From an uncultured Treponema sp. (GTDB taxonomy: Bacteria > Spirochaetota > Spirochaetia > Treponematales > Treponemataceae): DNA of 60,394 nt. The position numbers were made by a program, and so were the translations under genes. This document shows positions 17,389 through 24,644 of the stretch, piece after piece. The notes under the pieces were generated by a model. That model did no database searches. It had not been told where the DNA came from and saw only the letters and a list, made by a program, of their open reading frames with translations. Position 1 is the stretch's first letter, and each line of letters begins with the position of its first letter. The stretch is from NCBI GenBank assembly GCA_937902125.1, contig CALDIB010000036.1, positions 1 to 60,394 of the forward strand, read 5' to 3'.

Positions 17389-17417
17389 ATTTTATCGATA
17401 AAGAGTTATAATTTCAA
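17389..17417 (-). promoter_or_regulatory. Promoter of the response regulator gene, leaderless type
   Basis: Reverse strand: TTGAAA (17417-17412), 17-base spacer, TAAAAT (17394-17389), then ATCTAT and the ATG at 17382. The transcript start should be the start codon itself. The -35 overlaps a forward TATAAT (17407-17412) that may serve the divergent DJ-1/PfpI gene. Confidence 0.72.
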
Positions 17418-17440
17418 TACTTTGCATGGAGGTTTTAGGC

Positions 17441-18058
17441 ATGGCAAAAGTCGTTGTTTTTTTGGCGGAAGGCTTTGAGGAAATTGAGGCGATAAGCCCC
17501 ATCGATTATTTAAGAAGAGCCGGCGTGGAAGTGGTCACAGCCGCGATTCCCGTTGGCGGAAAGGCGGACGTTCTTGTAAAGGGAGCCCACGGAATTTGCG
17601 TCAAGGCGGACACGACCTTTGACGACTTCATCGCCAATTGCTCCCAGCTTCCCGACGGCGTTTTTATTCCCGGCGGAATGCCTGGCGCGGTCAATGTGGG
17701 AGCCTGCGAGCTGGCCATAGACTTTATCAAAAAAATGTTCTCGCAAAACAAATTGGTTTCAGCCATTTGCGCCGCGCCTGTGGTGGTTTTGGCAAAGACA
17801 GGAATTTTGGCCCAAAAAAAATACACTTGCTATCCGGGAATGGACAAGAACATCGCCGAATATTGCGGCTCAGAGGAAAAGGCGGACCAATTGACTGGAG
17901 GCGCCATTCTCTTAAAAGACCAGCCTTTTGCCGTTGACAAAAATTTGATTACAGGCCGAGGCCCTGGCGCGGCGGAGCAATTTGCCATGGCGCTTGTGGA
18001 ATATTTTTGCGGCCAAGAAACGGCGAAAAAAATCAAGGCCGCCAGCGTTCAGCGCTAA
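17441..18058 (+). CDS. DJ-1/PfpI family protein
   Basis: 205 residues from ATG 17441, chosen because GGAGG lies 8 bases upstream; the ATG at 17426 has no such site. The fold opens VVVFLAEGFEEIEAI with the conserved Glu, and the nucleophile-elbow Cys is in SAICAAPVVVLAKTG. Members of the DJ-1/ThiJ/YajL group act in oxidative or carbonyl stress (glyoxalase or deglycase activities are debated). It is monocistronic and divergent from the response regulator. Confidence 0.9.
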   Translation: MAKVVVFLAEGFEEIEAISPIDYLRRAGVEVVTAAIPVGGKADVLVKGAHGICVKADTTFDDFIANCSQLPDGVFIPGGMPGAVNVGACELAIDFIKKMFSQNKLVSAICAAPVVVLAKTGILAQKKYTCYPGMDKNIAEYCGSEEKADQLTGGAILLKDQPFAVDKNLITGRGPGAAEQFAMALVEYFCGQETAKKIKAASVQR

Positions 18059-18106
18059 AAGGTCCAATCTGGCGAATCGTTCCAATGGAGCGAAAAAGCC
18101 CCCGCC

Positions 18107-18821
18107 TTAATTTTTTTTGTCCAAGCCGTCAAAGCCGGTCAAGTCCATGACAACTTGGCTTGCTAAAATCAAGCCCGCCACAGACGGAACAAAAGCCGCG
18201 CTGGCGGGCGCTCTTTTTTTTAATGCGGCCTTTTCCGCTCCTTGCGCTTCTTGGCCAAAATCCAAGGCGGCTTGCGGCGAAAGGGGCTTTTCCGTTGAAT
18301 AGACGACCTTTAAATCTTTTCCGCTTTTTGCATTCCCGCCGCATGACGCGGGCCAAAGGACAAACGCTTGTTTGGTAAATGTCGGCCGCCAAAAATTTTG
18401 TGGGGTCAAGCTTGTTCCCAGCGCCCATGGAGCTTATGACAGGAACGCCGGATTTTTTTTCTTGGCAAATTATTTCTATTTTTGCGGAAACTGTGTCAAC
18501 AGCGTCAACAATGTATGACCATTTTGAAAAGTCAAAGGAACTTGAATTTTCAGGAAGAAAAAAACATTCCCTCGTTTCCACAAGGGCGCCGGGATTTATG
18601 TCAAGAACCCGCTCTTTCATAACCTGGACTTTTGGCCGGCCAAGGCTTTTGTGGGTAGCGATTATTTGTCGGTTAATGTTTGAAAGGCTCACCACATCGT
18701 TGTCAACCAGCAAAAATTTTCCCACGCCGCCAATTCCAAAAACTGCCGCGCCGGCGTCAAAAAGCGCCCGCATTTTTTTTTCGCCCAGCAGCATTCGGAT
18801 TCTAGAAAATTGGTCTTCCAT
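18107..18821 (-). pseudogene. tcdA: Broken tcdA-like gene (E1-like tRNA t6A dehydratase)
   Basis: TcdA/CsdL cyclises tRNA t6A using ATP. The reading frame from ATG 18821 shows NINRQII, GRPKVQVMKERVLDINP, VDAVDTVSAK and PLARVMRREC, all typical. Two lesions are visible. First, the nucleotide-binding loop GIGGVG runs straight into KFLLVDND, lacking about 13 residues that normally carry the helix and a second GVG, as if deleted between two copies of the GVG coding repeat. Second, a one-base shift at an A4 run near 18318 moves the true C-terminus (KVVYSTEKPLSPQ; FVPSVAGLILASQVV) into another frame, ending at 18107. Either a pseudogene or partly a sequencing indel. Confidence 0.8.
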
Positions 18822-18831
18822 AACAAACAAA

Positions 18832-18860
18832 ATATTAGCGCAATTTTTGCCGCAAAACAA
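18832..18860 (-). promoter_or_regulatory. Promoter of the tcdA remnant
   Basis: Reverse strand: TTGTTT (18860-18855), 17-base spacer ending GCGC, TAATAT (18837-18832), 10 bases before the ATG at 18821. This would leave a leader of about 4 bases without a ribosome site. Confidence 0.55.
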
Positions 18861-18894
18861 GCGAGGCCTTCAAGAGCGGCGGGCGCGAATTGCC

Positions 18895-18924
18895 TTGGAC
18901 TAACAAAATGAATTGCGCTAAAAT
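18895..18924 (+). promoter_or_regulatory. Promoter of mntP
   Basis: TTGGAC (18895-18900), 18-base spacer ending GCGC, TAAAAT (18919-18924), then GGAGGC and the ATG at 18931. The predicted start of transcription is the A of ATG, which would leave the GGAGG outside the mRNA. Confidence 0.6.
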
Positions 18925-18930
18925 GGAGGC

Positions 18931-19560
18931 ATGAGCTTCTTGTTTTTATTTTTGACAAATTCAATTCTCTTGGGCGCGGCCCTTGCCATGGACGCCTTTT
19001 CCGTTTCAATCGCCAACGCCATAGCCGAGCCAAAAATGAGCAAAAAGAAGCAATGCCTTGTGGCCGGCGTCTACGCCTTCTTCCAGTTCGCCATGCCCAT
19101 GATTGGCTGGGCTTCCGTCCGCTGGGCGGCAAAAACTTTTTCAGCCTTTCAAAAATTCATTCCTTGGATAGCGCTGCTTCTTTTGGCCTTTATCGGCATA
19201 AAAATGATTATTGAATCCGCGCTTTCCAAAAACAAAGAATGCCAAAATTGCGGCAAAAAAGATTGCGAAAATTGCGCGGCCAATCCTTCAAAGCCATTGA
19301 CATTTCCAACGCTTTTAACGCAAGGAGTGGCCACATCCATCGACGCGCTGAGCGTGGGCTTCACCATTTCTGAATACAAGGCTCCCATGGCCGCCGCGGC
19401 CTCGCTAATAATCGCGCTGGCAACTTTCGCCATTTGCATGACAGGCCTTTTGATTGGAAAAGCCGCGGGCAAAAAAGTTTCCGGCCGCTCGCAATTTTTA
19501 GGCGGCGCCATATTGATTTTAATCGGCATTGAAATTTTCATTCGCGGCGTCTTCAAGTGA
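18931..19560 (+). CDS. mntP: MntP-family manganese efflux pump
   Basis: 209 residues, six membrane helices in two inverted halves, each with the family Asp motif: AMDAFSVSIANA (about 20-31) and SIDALSVGFTIS (about 132-143). MntP exports Mn(II) across the inner membrane. Between helices 3 and 4 there is an inserted cytoplasmic loop CQNCGKKDCENC, a Cys-rich CxxC-x4-CxxC motif absent from the E. coli protein and able in principle to bind a metal. It may be leaderless or use the GGAGG upstream. Confidence 0.9.
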   Translation: MSFLFLFLTNSILLGAALAMDAFSVSIANAIAEPKMSKKKQCLVAGVYAFFQFAMPMIGWASVRWAAKTFSAFQKFIPWIALLLLAFIGIKMIIESALSKNKECQNCGKKDCENCAANPSKPLTFPTLLTQGVATSIDALSVGFTISEYKAPMAAAASLIIALATFAICMTGLLIGKAAGKKVSGRSQFLGGAILILIGIEIFIRGVFK

Positions 19561-19642
19561 TTCTTGCGCAAATTGGACTTTTGCCCAGCCGCCGAATTTT
19601 GCATTGAATAAAAAGGCCGTTTGCGCTATGCTTCTCTCAATT

Positions 19643-20164
19643 ATGGAAAAAAGCTTAAAAGAAAAATTGATTCCTTTTACTCTCGCGCTGGCCGTCATTT
19701 TGGCCGATCAAATCACAAAATCGCTGGTTGTAAAATGCATTCCATACTATACCGTCGGCTACAGTTTTTTTGGCGACTTTTTGCGAATCATTCATGTTTC
19801 AAACAAGGGAGTGGCCTTTAGCATCGGCTCAGGCCTTTCAAACGCGGTCAGGGGAATTCTTTTTTCCTTGGCGCCCCTTGCGGTCATAGGAATTGTCATA
19901 GCCGTTTATTTTAGGAACAAGGAATTTACCGCCTTGCAACGCTGGTGCGTTTGCGGAATCGTGGGCGGCGGAATCGGAAACATCATCGACAGAATTTTCA
20001 GAAGCGAAGGCGTGGTTGATTTTATCGACGTGAAGTTCTACGGACTTTTTGGCCTTGAGCGCTGGCCCACATTCAATGTCGCCGACGCCACAATAGTCGT
20101 TTGCGGAATCATCTTAATTTTATCTTTTTTCATCGCGCTAAAAAAAGAGGGAAAAAATGACTGA
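19643..20164 (+). CDS. lspA: Lipoprotein signal peptidase (signal peptidase II)
   Basis: 173 residues, four membrane helices. The two catalytic aspartates are present: GGGIGNIIDRIF and FNVADATIVVCG. It also has the N-terminal VILADQITKSLV motif. It cleaves prolipoproteins before the lipid-modified Cys, which fits the many lipobox proteins in this window. Start ATG 19643 begins at the expected position; an in-frame ATG at 19628 is the alternative. No ribosome site precedes either, and a -10 (TATGCT, 19627-19632) lies 10 bases upstream. Confidence 0.93.
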   Translation: MEKSLKEKLIPFTLALAVILADQITKSLVVKCIPYYTVGYSFFGDFLRIIHVSNKGVAFSIGSGLSNAVRGILFSLAPLAVIGIVIAVYFRNKEFTALQRWCVCGIVGGGIGNIIDRIFRSEGVVDFIDVKFYGLFGLERWPTFNVADATIVVCGIILILSFFIALKKEGKND

Positions 20165-20501
20165 AGAAGAGCTTAAACAAATTCAGGCCGACCAAAAGGC
20201 GCCCTTGACAGAAAGCCAAAAAAAGCGGAACGCCTTTTGGATTCAAATGCTTGGAGCCGCCGTTCTTTTAATAGCGGGATTTGTTTTGGTCATTGCCTTG
20301 GAAATCGCCGCCGCGTGGTTTTTGGGAAGAATTGTCAAGGCCGACGTTTCGGTGATGAAAACTGTTTCGCCGGTGGCTGTCTTGGCCGGAATAATAATCG
20401 CTTGGTTTCTAAGCCGCCAAGTTTGCAAATTTTTGGTTCTAAAGACAAAATGGAGAGACTGCGTTCCCGACGACGTGGTTGACTTTTACGCGGGAAAATG
20501 A
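20157..20501 (+). CDS. Small two-helix membrane protein
   Basis: 114 residues, unknown function. A charged N-terminal tail (about 1-25) is followed by two membrane helices (MLGAAVLLIAGFVLVIALEI; VSPVAVLAGIIIAWFLS) and a short basic C-terminus. It overlaps the lspA stop by 8 bases, so it is co-translated with lspA. No recognised domain. Confidence 0.7.
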   Translation: MTEEELKQIQADQKAPLTESQKKRNAFWIQMLGAAVLLIAGFVLVIALEIAAAWFLGRIVKADVSVMKTVSPVAVLAGIIIAWFLSRQVCKFLVLKTKWRDCVPDDVVDFYAGK

Positions 20502-20532
20502 GCCTTTAAAAAATTACAGTTTTTAGAGCTTG

Positions 20533-20574
20533 CCCCCCCCCCTTCTCCTTTCGCGGGAATCCTTTCGCGGGAAT
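20533..20574. repeat. C10 homopolymer and 14-base tandem duplication
   Basis: Ten C residues (20533-20542) are followed at once by two identical copies of CCTTTCGCGGGAAT (20547-20560 and 20561-20574). The second copy ends one base before the -35 of the purine permease promoter. Slippage in the homopolymer or loss of one copy would change the spacing upstream of that promoter. Confidence 0.85.
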
Positions 20575-20575
20575 A

Positions 20576-20604
20576 TCGACAAATTTTCAAATCTGCGCTA
20601 AAAT
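20576..20604 (+). promoter_or_regulatory. Promoter of the purine permease gene
   Basis: TCGACA (20576-20581), 17-base spacer ending GCGC, TAAAAT (20599-20604). It gives a leader of about 25 bases with the ribosome site AAAGGAG before ATG 20635. Confidence 0.65.
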
Positions 20605-20634
20605 GACTCATCTTTACACAAAAGGAGAATCATT

Positions 20635-21945
20635 ATGGAAAAGTTCTTTCAGCTAAAAGAAAGAAACACCACCGTCAGCAAAGAAGTTGTCGGCGGCGTA
20701 ACAACATTTTTGGCCATGGTTTACATTTTGGTCGTAAACCCGGCCATCTTGAGCGAATCAGGCTTGCCTTGGGGCGGCGTGTTCACAGCCACCGCAATTT
20801 CAGCCGCCATCGCCACTTTGGTAATGGCCTTGCTCGCCAACTTGCCCGTAGCCTTGGCGCCTGGCTTGGGTCTCAACGCCTTTTTCACTTACAGCGTTGT
20901 CTTGGGAATGGGCTGCTCTTACAAGCTTGCTCTCACAGCGGTTTTGCTTGAAGGAATTTTGTTCATAATTCTTTCCGTCTGCGGAGTGCGCGAGGCGATT
21001 GTTCGCTCAATTCCCGAAGGAATCAAAAAAGCCGTCGCTGTGGGAATCGGTTTGTTCATCACAATCATCGGCTTGGTCAACGCCGGCATTTGCTCTCACG
21101 ACACGGGAACCTTCATCGGCTTTGTAAACTTCGCTGGCGACAACCACGCCGCCATCGTGGCCATTCTTGGATTGATCATCACAATCATTCTCTACACCCT
21201 CAATGTAAAAGGCTCAATTTTGATTGGAATCGCCATCACCACAGTAATAGGAATTCCTTTTGGCGTGACGACAGTTCCCGAAAACTTCAAGCCCTTCTCA
21301 ACGCCACAAGCTCCCGTCATGTTCGCCTTTGACTTTGCCGGAATCTTTGAGAATATCGGCCGCTTCTTTGTGATTTTCTTCACCTTCTTGTTCACAGACA
21401 TGTTCGACACAATCGGAACTTTGCTTGGCGTGGCCGAACAAGGAAACCTCAAGGATCAAAACGGCGAAATCAAAAATGTAAAAGGAGCCCTGCTTTCTGA
21501 CGCCATAGGAACTGTCGCAGGCGCCTGCTTGGGAACTTCAACCGTAACTTCATTCGTTGAATCTTCTTCAGGCGTCGCAGCGGGAGCCCGCACAGGATTG
21601 GCCAGCGTAGTCACAGCAATTTTGTTCGCCCTCGCCCTTTTCCTCAGCCCGCTTTTTGGACTTGTTCCTGCCGCGGCCACCGCTCCAGCTTTGATTTTTG
21701 TCGGCTACCTTATGATGAGGAGCGTTGTTGGAATCAAGTTTGACGATCCAACAGAAGGAATACCGGCCTTCATCACAATCATGACAATGCCCTTCGCCTA
21801 CTCAATTTCAAAGGGAATCATGTTTGGAATCATCTCTTACGTGATTGCAAAAGTCGCAGGAAAGAAAGCCAAGGACATCCCTGTTGTGACATGGATTTTG
21901 GCAGTAATATTTGTGGCTGACATGATTTTTGAAGCCTTAAAGTAG
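20635..21945 (+). CDS. NCS2/AzgA-type purine permease
   Basis: 436 residues with about 12-14 membrane segments. Signature stretches of the AzgA/PbuG branch: TTFLAMVYILVVNP, LAPGLGLNAFFTYSVV, FTFLFTDMFDTIGTL and GTSTVTSFVESSSGVAAGARTG (split across helices 8-10). These transporters take up adenine, guanine or hypoxanthine with protons. No purine riboswitch was seen in the short leader. An intrinsic terminator follows. Confidence 0.92.
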   Translation: MEKFFQLKERNTTVSKEVVGGVTTFLAMVYILVVNPAILSESGLPWGGVFTATAISAAIATLVMALLANLPVALAPGLGLNAFFTYSVVLGMGCSYKLALTAVLLEGILFIILSVCGVREAIVRSIPEGIKKAVAVGIGLFITIIGLVNAGICSHDTGTFIGFVNFAGDNHAAIVAILGLIITIILYTLNVKGSILIGIAITTVIGIPFGVTTVPENFKPFSTPQAPVMFAFDFAGIFENIGRFFVIFFTFLFTDMFDTIGTLLGVAEQGNLKDQNGEIKNVKGALLSDAIGTVAGACLGTSTVTSFVESSSGVAAGARTGLASVVTAILFALALFLSPLFGLVPAAATAPALIFVGYLMMRSVVGIKFDDPTEGIPAFITIMTMPFAYSISKGIMFGIISYVIAKVAGKKAKDIPVVTWILAVIFVADMIFEALK

Positions 21946-21971
21946 TCAAGGTCGCTTGGATTGCAAGCCGT

Positions 21972-22009
21972 AAAAAAAAATCCCGCTCAATGCGGGATTT
22001 TTTTTTACG
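21972..22009. terminator. Bidirectional intrinsic terminator
   Basis: A-rich tract, stem ATCCCGC, loop TCAAT, stem GCGGGAT, T-rich tract. It sits between the convergent permease and flgN genes and can serve both. A near-identical stem occurs at 36005-36039. Confidence 0.9.
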
Positions 22010-22475
22010 CCTCAACAGCCACCATCGAACCTATAGCGTTCTTTTCAGCGTATACAGAGCGGCGGCCCTTGTAGGGATTTCTAAAGGAAGAGATCTGCGT
22101 CCTGATGCTGTCCATGTGGCTTTTAAGCAAGTCGCGGTTCTTCTTGTTTTGGGCAAGAACCTTGTCCTGCAAGCTTGACAAATCGTCTTGAAGCGAAGCG
22201 ACGGAAGCGTCCTGGCTTTGTCCGCCCCGCGCCTTATACAAGTCCGACATGGGAACTATGACTTTTTGCAAATTCACAATGCTGGAAACAACCTGCTTTT
22301 CAAGTTCTGTATGGGCAAAAAGAGCGTCAGGGTTTTCGCTTTCGATGGACGATTCCTGCTTTTCCAAAACAGAAAGGTATTCCCGAAATTTATCCCGTTG
22401 CTGTTGAAGCAGGCTGCGAAATTTTTTAAGCAAGGCCACCCGCTCGTCAAGTTCTTCTTTAGAAATCTCTTCCAT
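22005..22475 (-). CDS. flgN: FlgN-like flagellar export chaperone
   Basis: 156 residues, almost entirely helical with heptad-like Leu spacing (KKFRSLLQQQRDKFREYL) and a low-complexity middle. Size, helical form and the direct link to fliS fit FlgN, which keeps the hook-junction proteins FlgK/FlgL soluble before export. The C-terminal RNPYKGRRSVYAEKNAIGS is typical of short FlgN proteins. ATG 22475 is chosen because GAGGGG, 7 bases upstream, overlaps the end of fliS. Confidence 0.75.
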   Translation of the reverse strand: MEEISKEELDERVALLKKFRSLLQQQRDKFREYLSVLEKQESSIESENPDALFAHTELEKQVVSSIVNLQKVIVPMSDLYKARGGQSQDASVASLQDDLSSLQDKVLAQNKKNRDLLKSHMDSIRTQISSFRNPYKGRRSVYAEKNAIGSMVAVEA

Positions 22476-22479
22476 GTTT

Positions 22480-22920
22480 TTACCCCTCAATGTTCAAGGC
22501 CGGTTGAGACTGGCCGGAACCGCTGTTATTCGCGTTCTCGGCGGCTTGCCGCCAAGAGTCGGTCAACTGGCTCATCATGTTCAAAACAGAATCAATTTTT
22601 TCTTTGTTTTGTGAAATATTGGCGCTTCTCAACTGGTCGTTAAAAAAAAGATAAAGGGACATCAAATTGCGCGCTATCTCGCCGCCCCGCTCCATATCCA
22701 AAGAAACTTGCAGTTCAGTGATGATTTCTTGCGCGCGCAAAACGTCGGCGCTAAAGGACTCGATGTTCGCGACGGGAAGCTTTCCGTCCGGACCAAATTT
22801 TGAAGAAGCGGAGGCGAGTTTTTTTACCGCGCCTTCATACAAAAGCACAACAAGTTCGGCTTGGCTCGCGGTTTTTACGCTGGCCTTTTTGTAGGCGTTA
22901 TACGCTTGGTTATACATCAT
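22480..22920 (-). CDS. fliS: Flagellin chaperone FliS
   Basis: 146 residues, beginning MMYNQAYNAYKKASVKTAS, the conserved FliS N-terminus, and containing LVVLLYEGAVKKL and IARNLMSLYLFFNDQL. FliS binds the C-terminal helix of flagellin (FlaB, encoded at 36 kb) and blocks premature filament assembly. ATG 22920 is chosen with GGAGG 10 bases upstream. It is followed by flgN, whose ribosome site lies in the last codons of fliS. Confidence 0.92.
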   Translation of the reverse strand: MMYNQAYNAYKKASVKTASQAELVVLLYEGAVKKLASASSKFGPDGKLPVANIESFSADVLRAQEIITELQVSLDMERGGEIARNLMSLYLFFNDQLRSANISQNKEKIDSVLNMMSQLTDSWRQAAENANNSGSGQSQPALNIEG

Positions 22921-22999
22921 GATTCTTTCGCCTCCCATAAAAACAGACAATGCATCGCTTAAGATTATCGGCGTTTTAAAAAAAAAGTTAATAAAAAAA

Positions 23000-23040
23000 A
23001 TAAAAAAAGCCGCCTTTCGTTTTTTTGAAAAACGGCTTGG
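23000..23040 (-). terminator. Intrinsic terminator after the sodium symporter
   Basis: On the reverse strand AAGCCG, an A/T-rich loop and CGGCTT followed by seven T residues, A and eight more T. It lies in the 125-base gap between the symporter and fliS. Confidence 0.7.
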
Positions 23041-23075
23041 AAAAATTAAAAAAACGGTAAAAAAGGGCTGGCGGC

Positions 23076-24635
23076 CTACTTTTCTTCGGTTAAAATTTCT
23101 TTGGCAGGAACCATTACCTGCTTGTCGTAACAGCTAAACATTTCCTCGACATTTTTTGGCTTCGTTTTCTGCGTTAAAACGCTCGCAAGGGGAACTATCG
23201 CAAGGCCGGCCAACATGCAAAAGACGCCGGAATACAAGGAATTTTTGAAGACAAAATTAAGGAAGGCGCCGCCAAAAGTTACCGTTCCCAAAGACTTTAA
23301 AAGCTGGATTATTTCCACAATGGTTCCAAAGGCAAAGGAAGCGCATACGGCGGCTTTGCTGGTCTTTTTCCAATAAAGGCCATACAAGAAAGGGGCCAAA
23401 AAGGCGCCGCTCAAGGCTCCCCAGCTTATTCCCATCAATTGCGCGATAAATGTGACGCGGCTCTTGGCCTGAACAATGGCTATCGCCGCGGAAATGACAA
23501 TAAACACGGCTACAAAGGCGCGCATCATAATCATATTTTGCTTTTCGGATTTTTTCTTTTTCTTAAAGGAGCCTATAAAGTCCAAGGTCAGCGTGGAGCT
23601 TGAAGTTAAGGCTAAAGAAGAAAGGGTTGACATTGAGGCCGACAAAACCAAAACAAGAGCCACGCCAATCAAAACGTCTCCCAAATTGGAAAGCATGTTG
23701 GGAACGATGGAATCAAAGCCCTGCGCCTTGACTGATTCCGCCGTGGCAAACAAGCGGCCAAAGCCTCCCAAAAAATAGCAGCCGCCTGCCACCACAACCG
23801 CGAAGGCAGTTGAAATGACAGTTCCGATTTTTATGGACTCTTCATTTTTTATGGCGTAAAATTTTCCGACCATTTGCGGAAGGCCCCAAGTTCCAAGAGA
23901 AGTGAGCAAAACCACAAAAAGCAAGTAAAGGGGATCAGGGCCAAAAAAAGAAACATAGGCGCCGTTCATAACCGGGGATTCAATCTTGCTCATAAGATTC
24001 AGGCTTTGCATGAAGCCGCCGTTTTGTCCCAACACCGCAAGAACCACCGCCACAATTCCCGCCAGCATCACCAAGCCTTGGATAAAGTCGTTAACGGCTG
24101 TGGCCATGTAGCCCCCAGCGATTACGTAAACGGCCGTCAAAAGCGCCATGACCACAACGCAAACTGAATAGTCAACGTCAAAGGCCATTTTAAATAAGCG
24201 GGAAAGTCCGTTAAAAAGAGAGGCGGTGTATGGAATCAAAAACAAAAATGTGATGGCGCTTGAGGCCACCTTTATTCCTATTGACTCAAAGCGGCCGCCA
24301 AAAAAATCAGGCATGGTCTTGGAATCCAAAAAGCGGGTCATAATTCTTGCGCGGCGGCCCAAAACGGCCCACGCCAAAAGGGAGCCGATAAAGGCGTTTC
24401 CCAAACCTATCCAAGTTGAGGCCACTCCAAAGTTCCAGCCAAACTGACCGGCGTAACCCACAAAAATTACCGCTGAAAAATACGAGGTTCCGTAAGCGAA
24501 GGCCGTAAGCCAAGGGCCGACTTTCCGGCCGCCCAAAACATATCCGTTAACGCTGGAACTGGCGGCGCGGCATTTCATTCCTACAATCACAAAAACCGCA
24601 AAAAAAGCGATTATTAAAAAAAGCTTGACCAACAA
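23076..24635 (-). CDS. Sodium:solute symporter (SSS family)
   Basis: 519 residues, about 13 membrane helices. SSS features: VLGGRKVGPWLTAFAYGTSYFS with the family's conserved Ser-rich helix 1, AGGYMATAVNDFIQGLVM (helix 5), and LSASMSTLSSLALTSSSTL, the sodium-site helix 8 with consecutive Ser residues. It should import a small solute (proline, pantothenate, sugar or organic acid) with Na+. The substrate cannot be deduced. The start is TTG 24635 with AGGAG in front. Monocistronic. Confidence 0.9.
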   Translation of the reverse strand: MLVKLFLIIAFFAVFVIVGMKCRAASSSVNGYVLGGRKVGPWLTAFAYGTSYFSAVIFVGYAGQFGWNFGVASTWIGLGNAFIGSLLAWAVLGRRARIMTRFLDSKTMPDFFGGRFESIGIKVASSAITFLFLIPYTASLFNGLSRLFKMAFDVDYSVCVVVMALLTAVYVIAGGYMATAVNDFIQGLVMLAGIVAVVLAVLGQNGGFMQSLNLMSKIESPVMNGAYVSFFGPDPLYLLFVVLLTSLGTWGLPQMVGKFYAIKNEESIKIGTVISTAFAVVVAGGCYFLGGFGRLFATAESVKAQGFDSIVPNMLSNLGDVLIGVALVLVLSASMSTLSSLALTSSSTLTLDFIGSFKKKKKSEKQNMIMMRAFVAVFIVISAAIAIVQAKSRVTFIAQLMGISWGALSGAFLAPFLYGLYWKKTSKAAVCASFAFGTIVEIIQLLKSLGTVTFGGAFLNFVFKNSLYSGVFCMLAGLAIVPLASVLTQKTKPKNVEEMFSCYDKQVMVPAKEILTEEK

Positions 24636-24644
24636 TTTTTTCTC

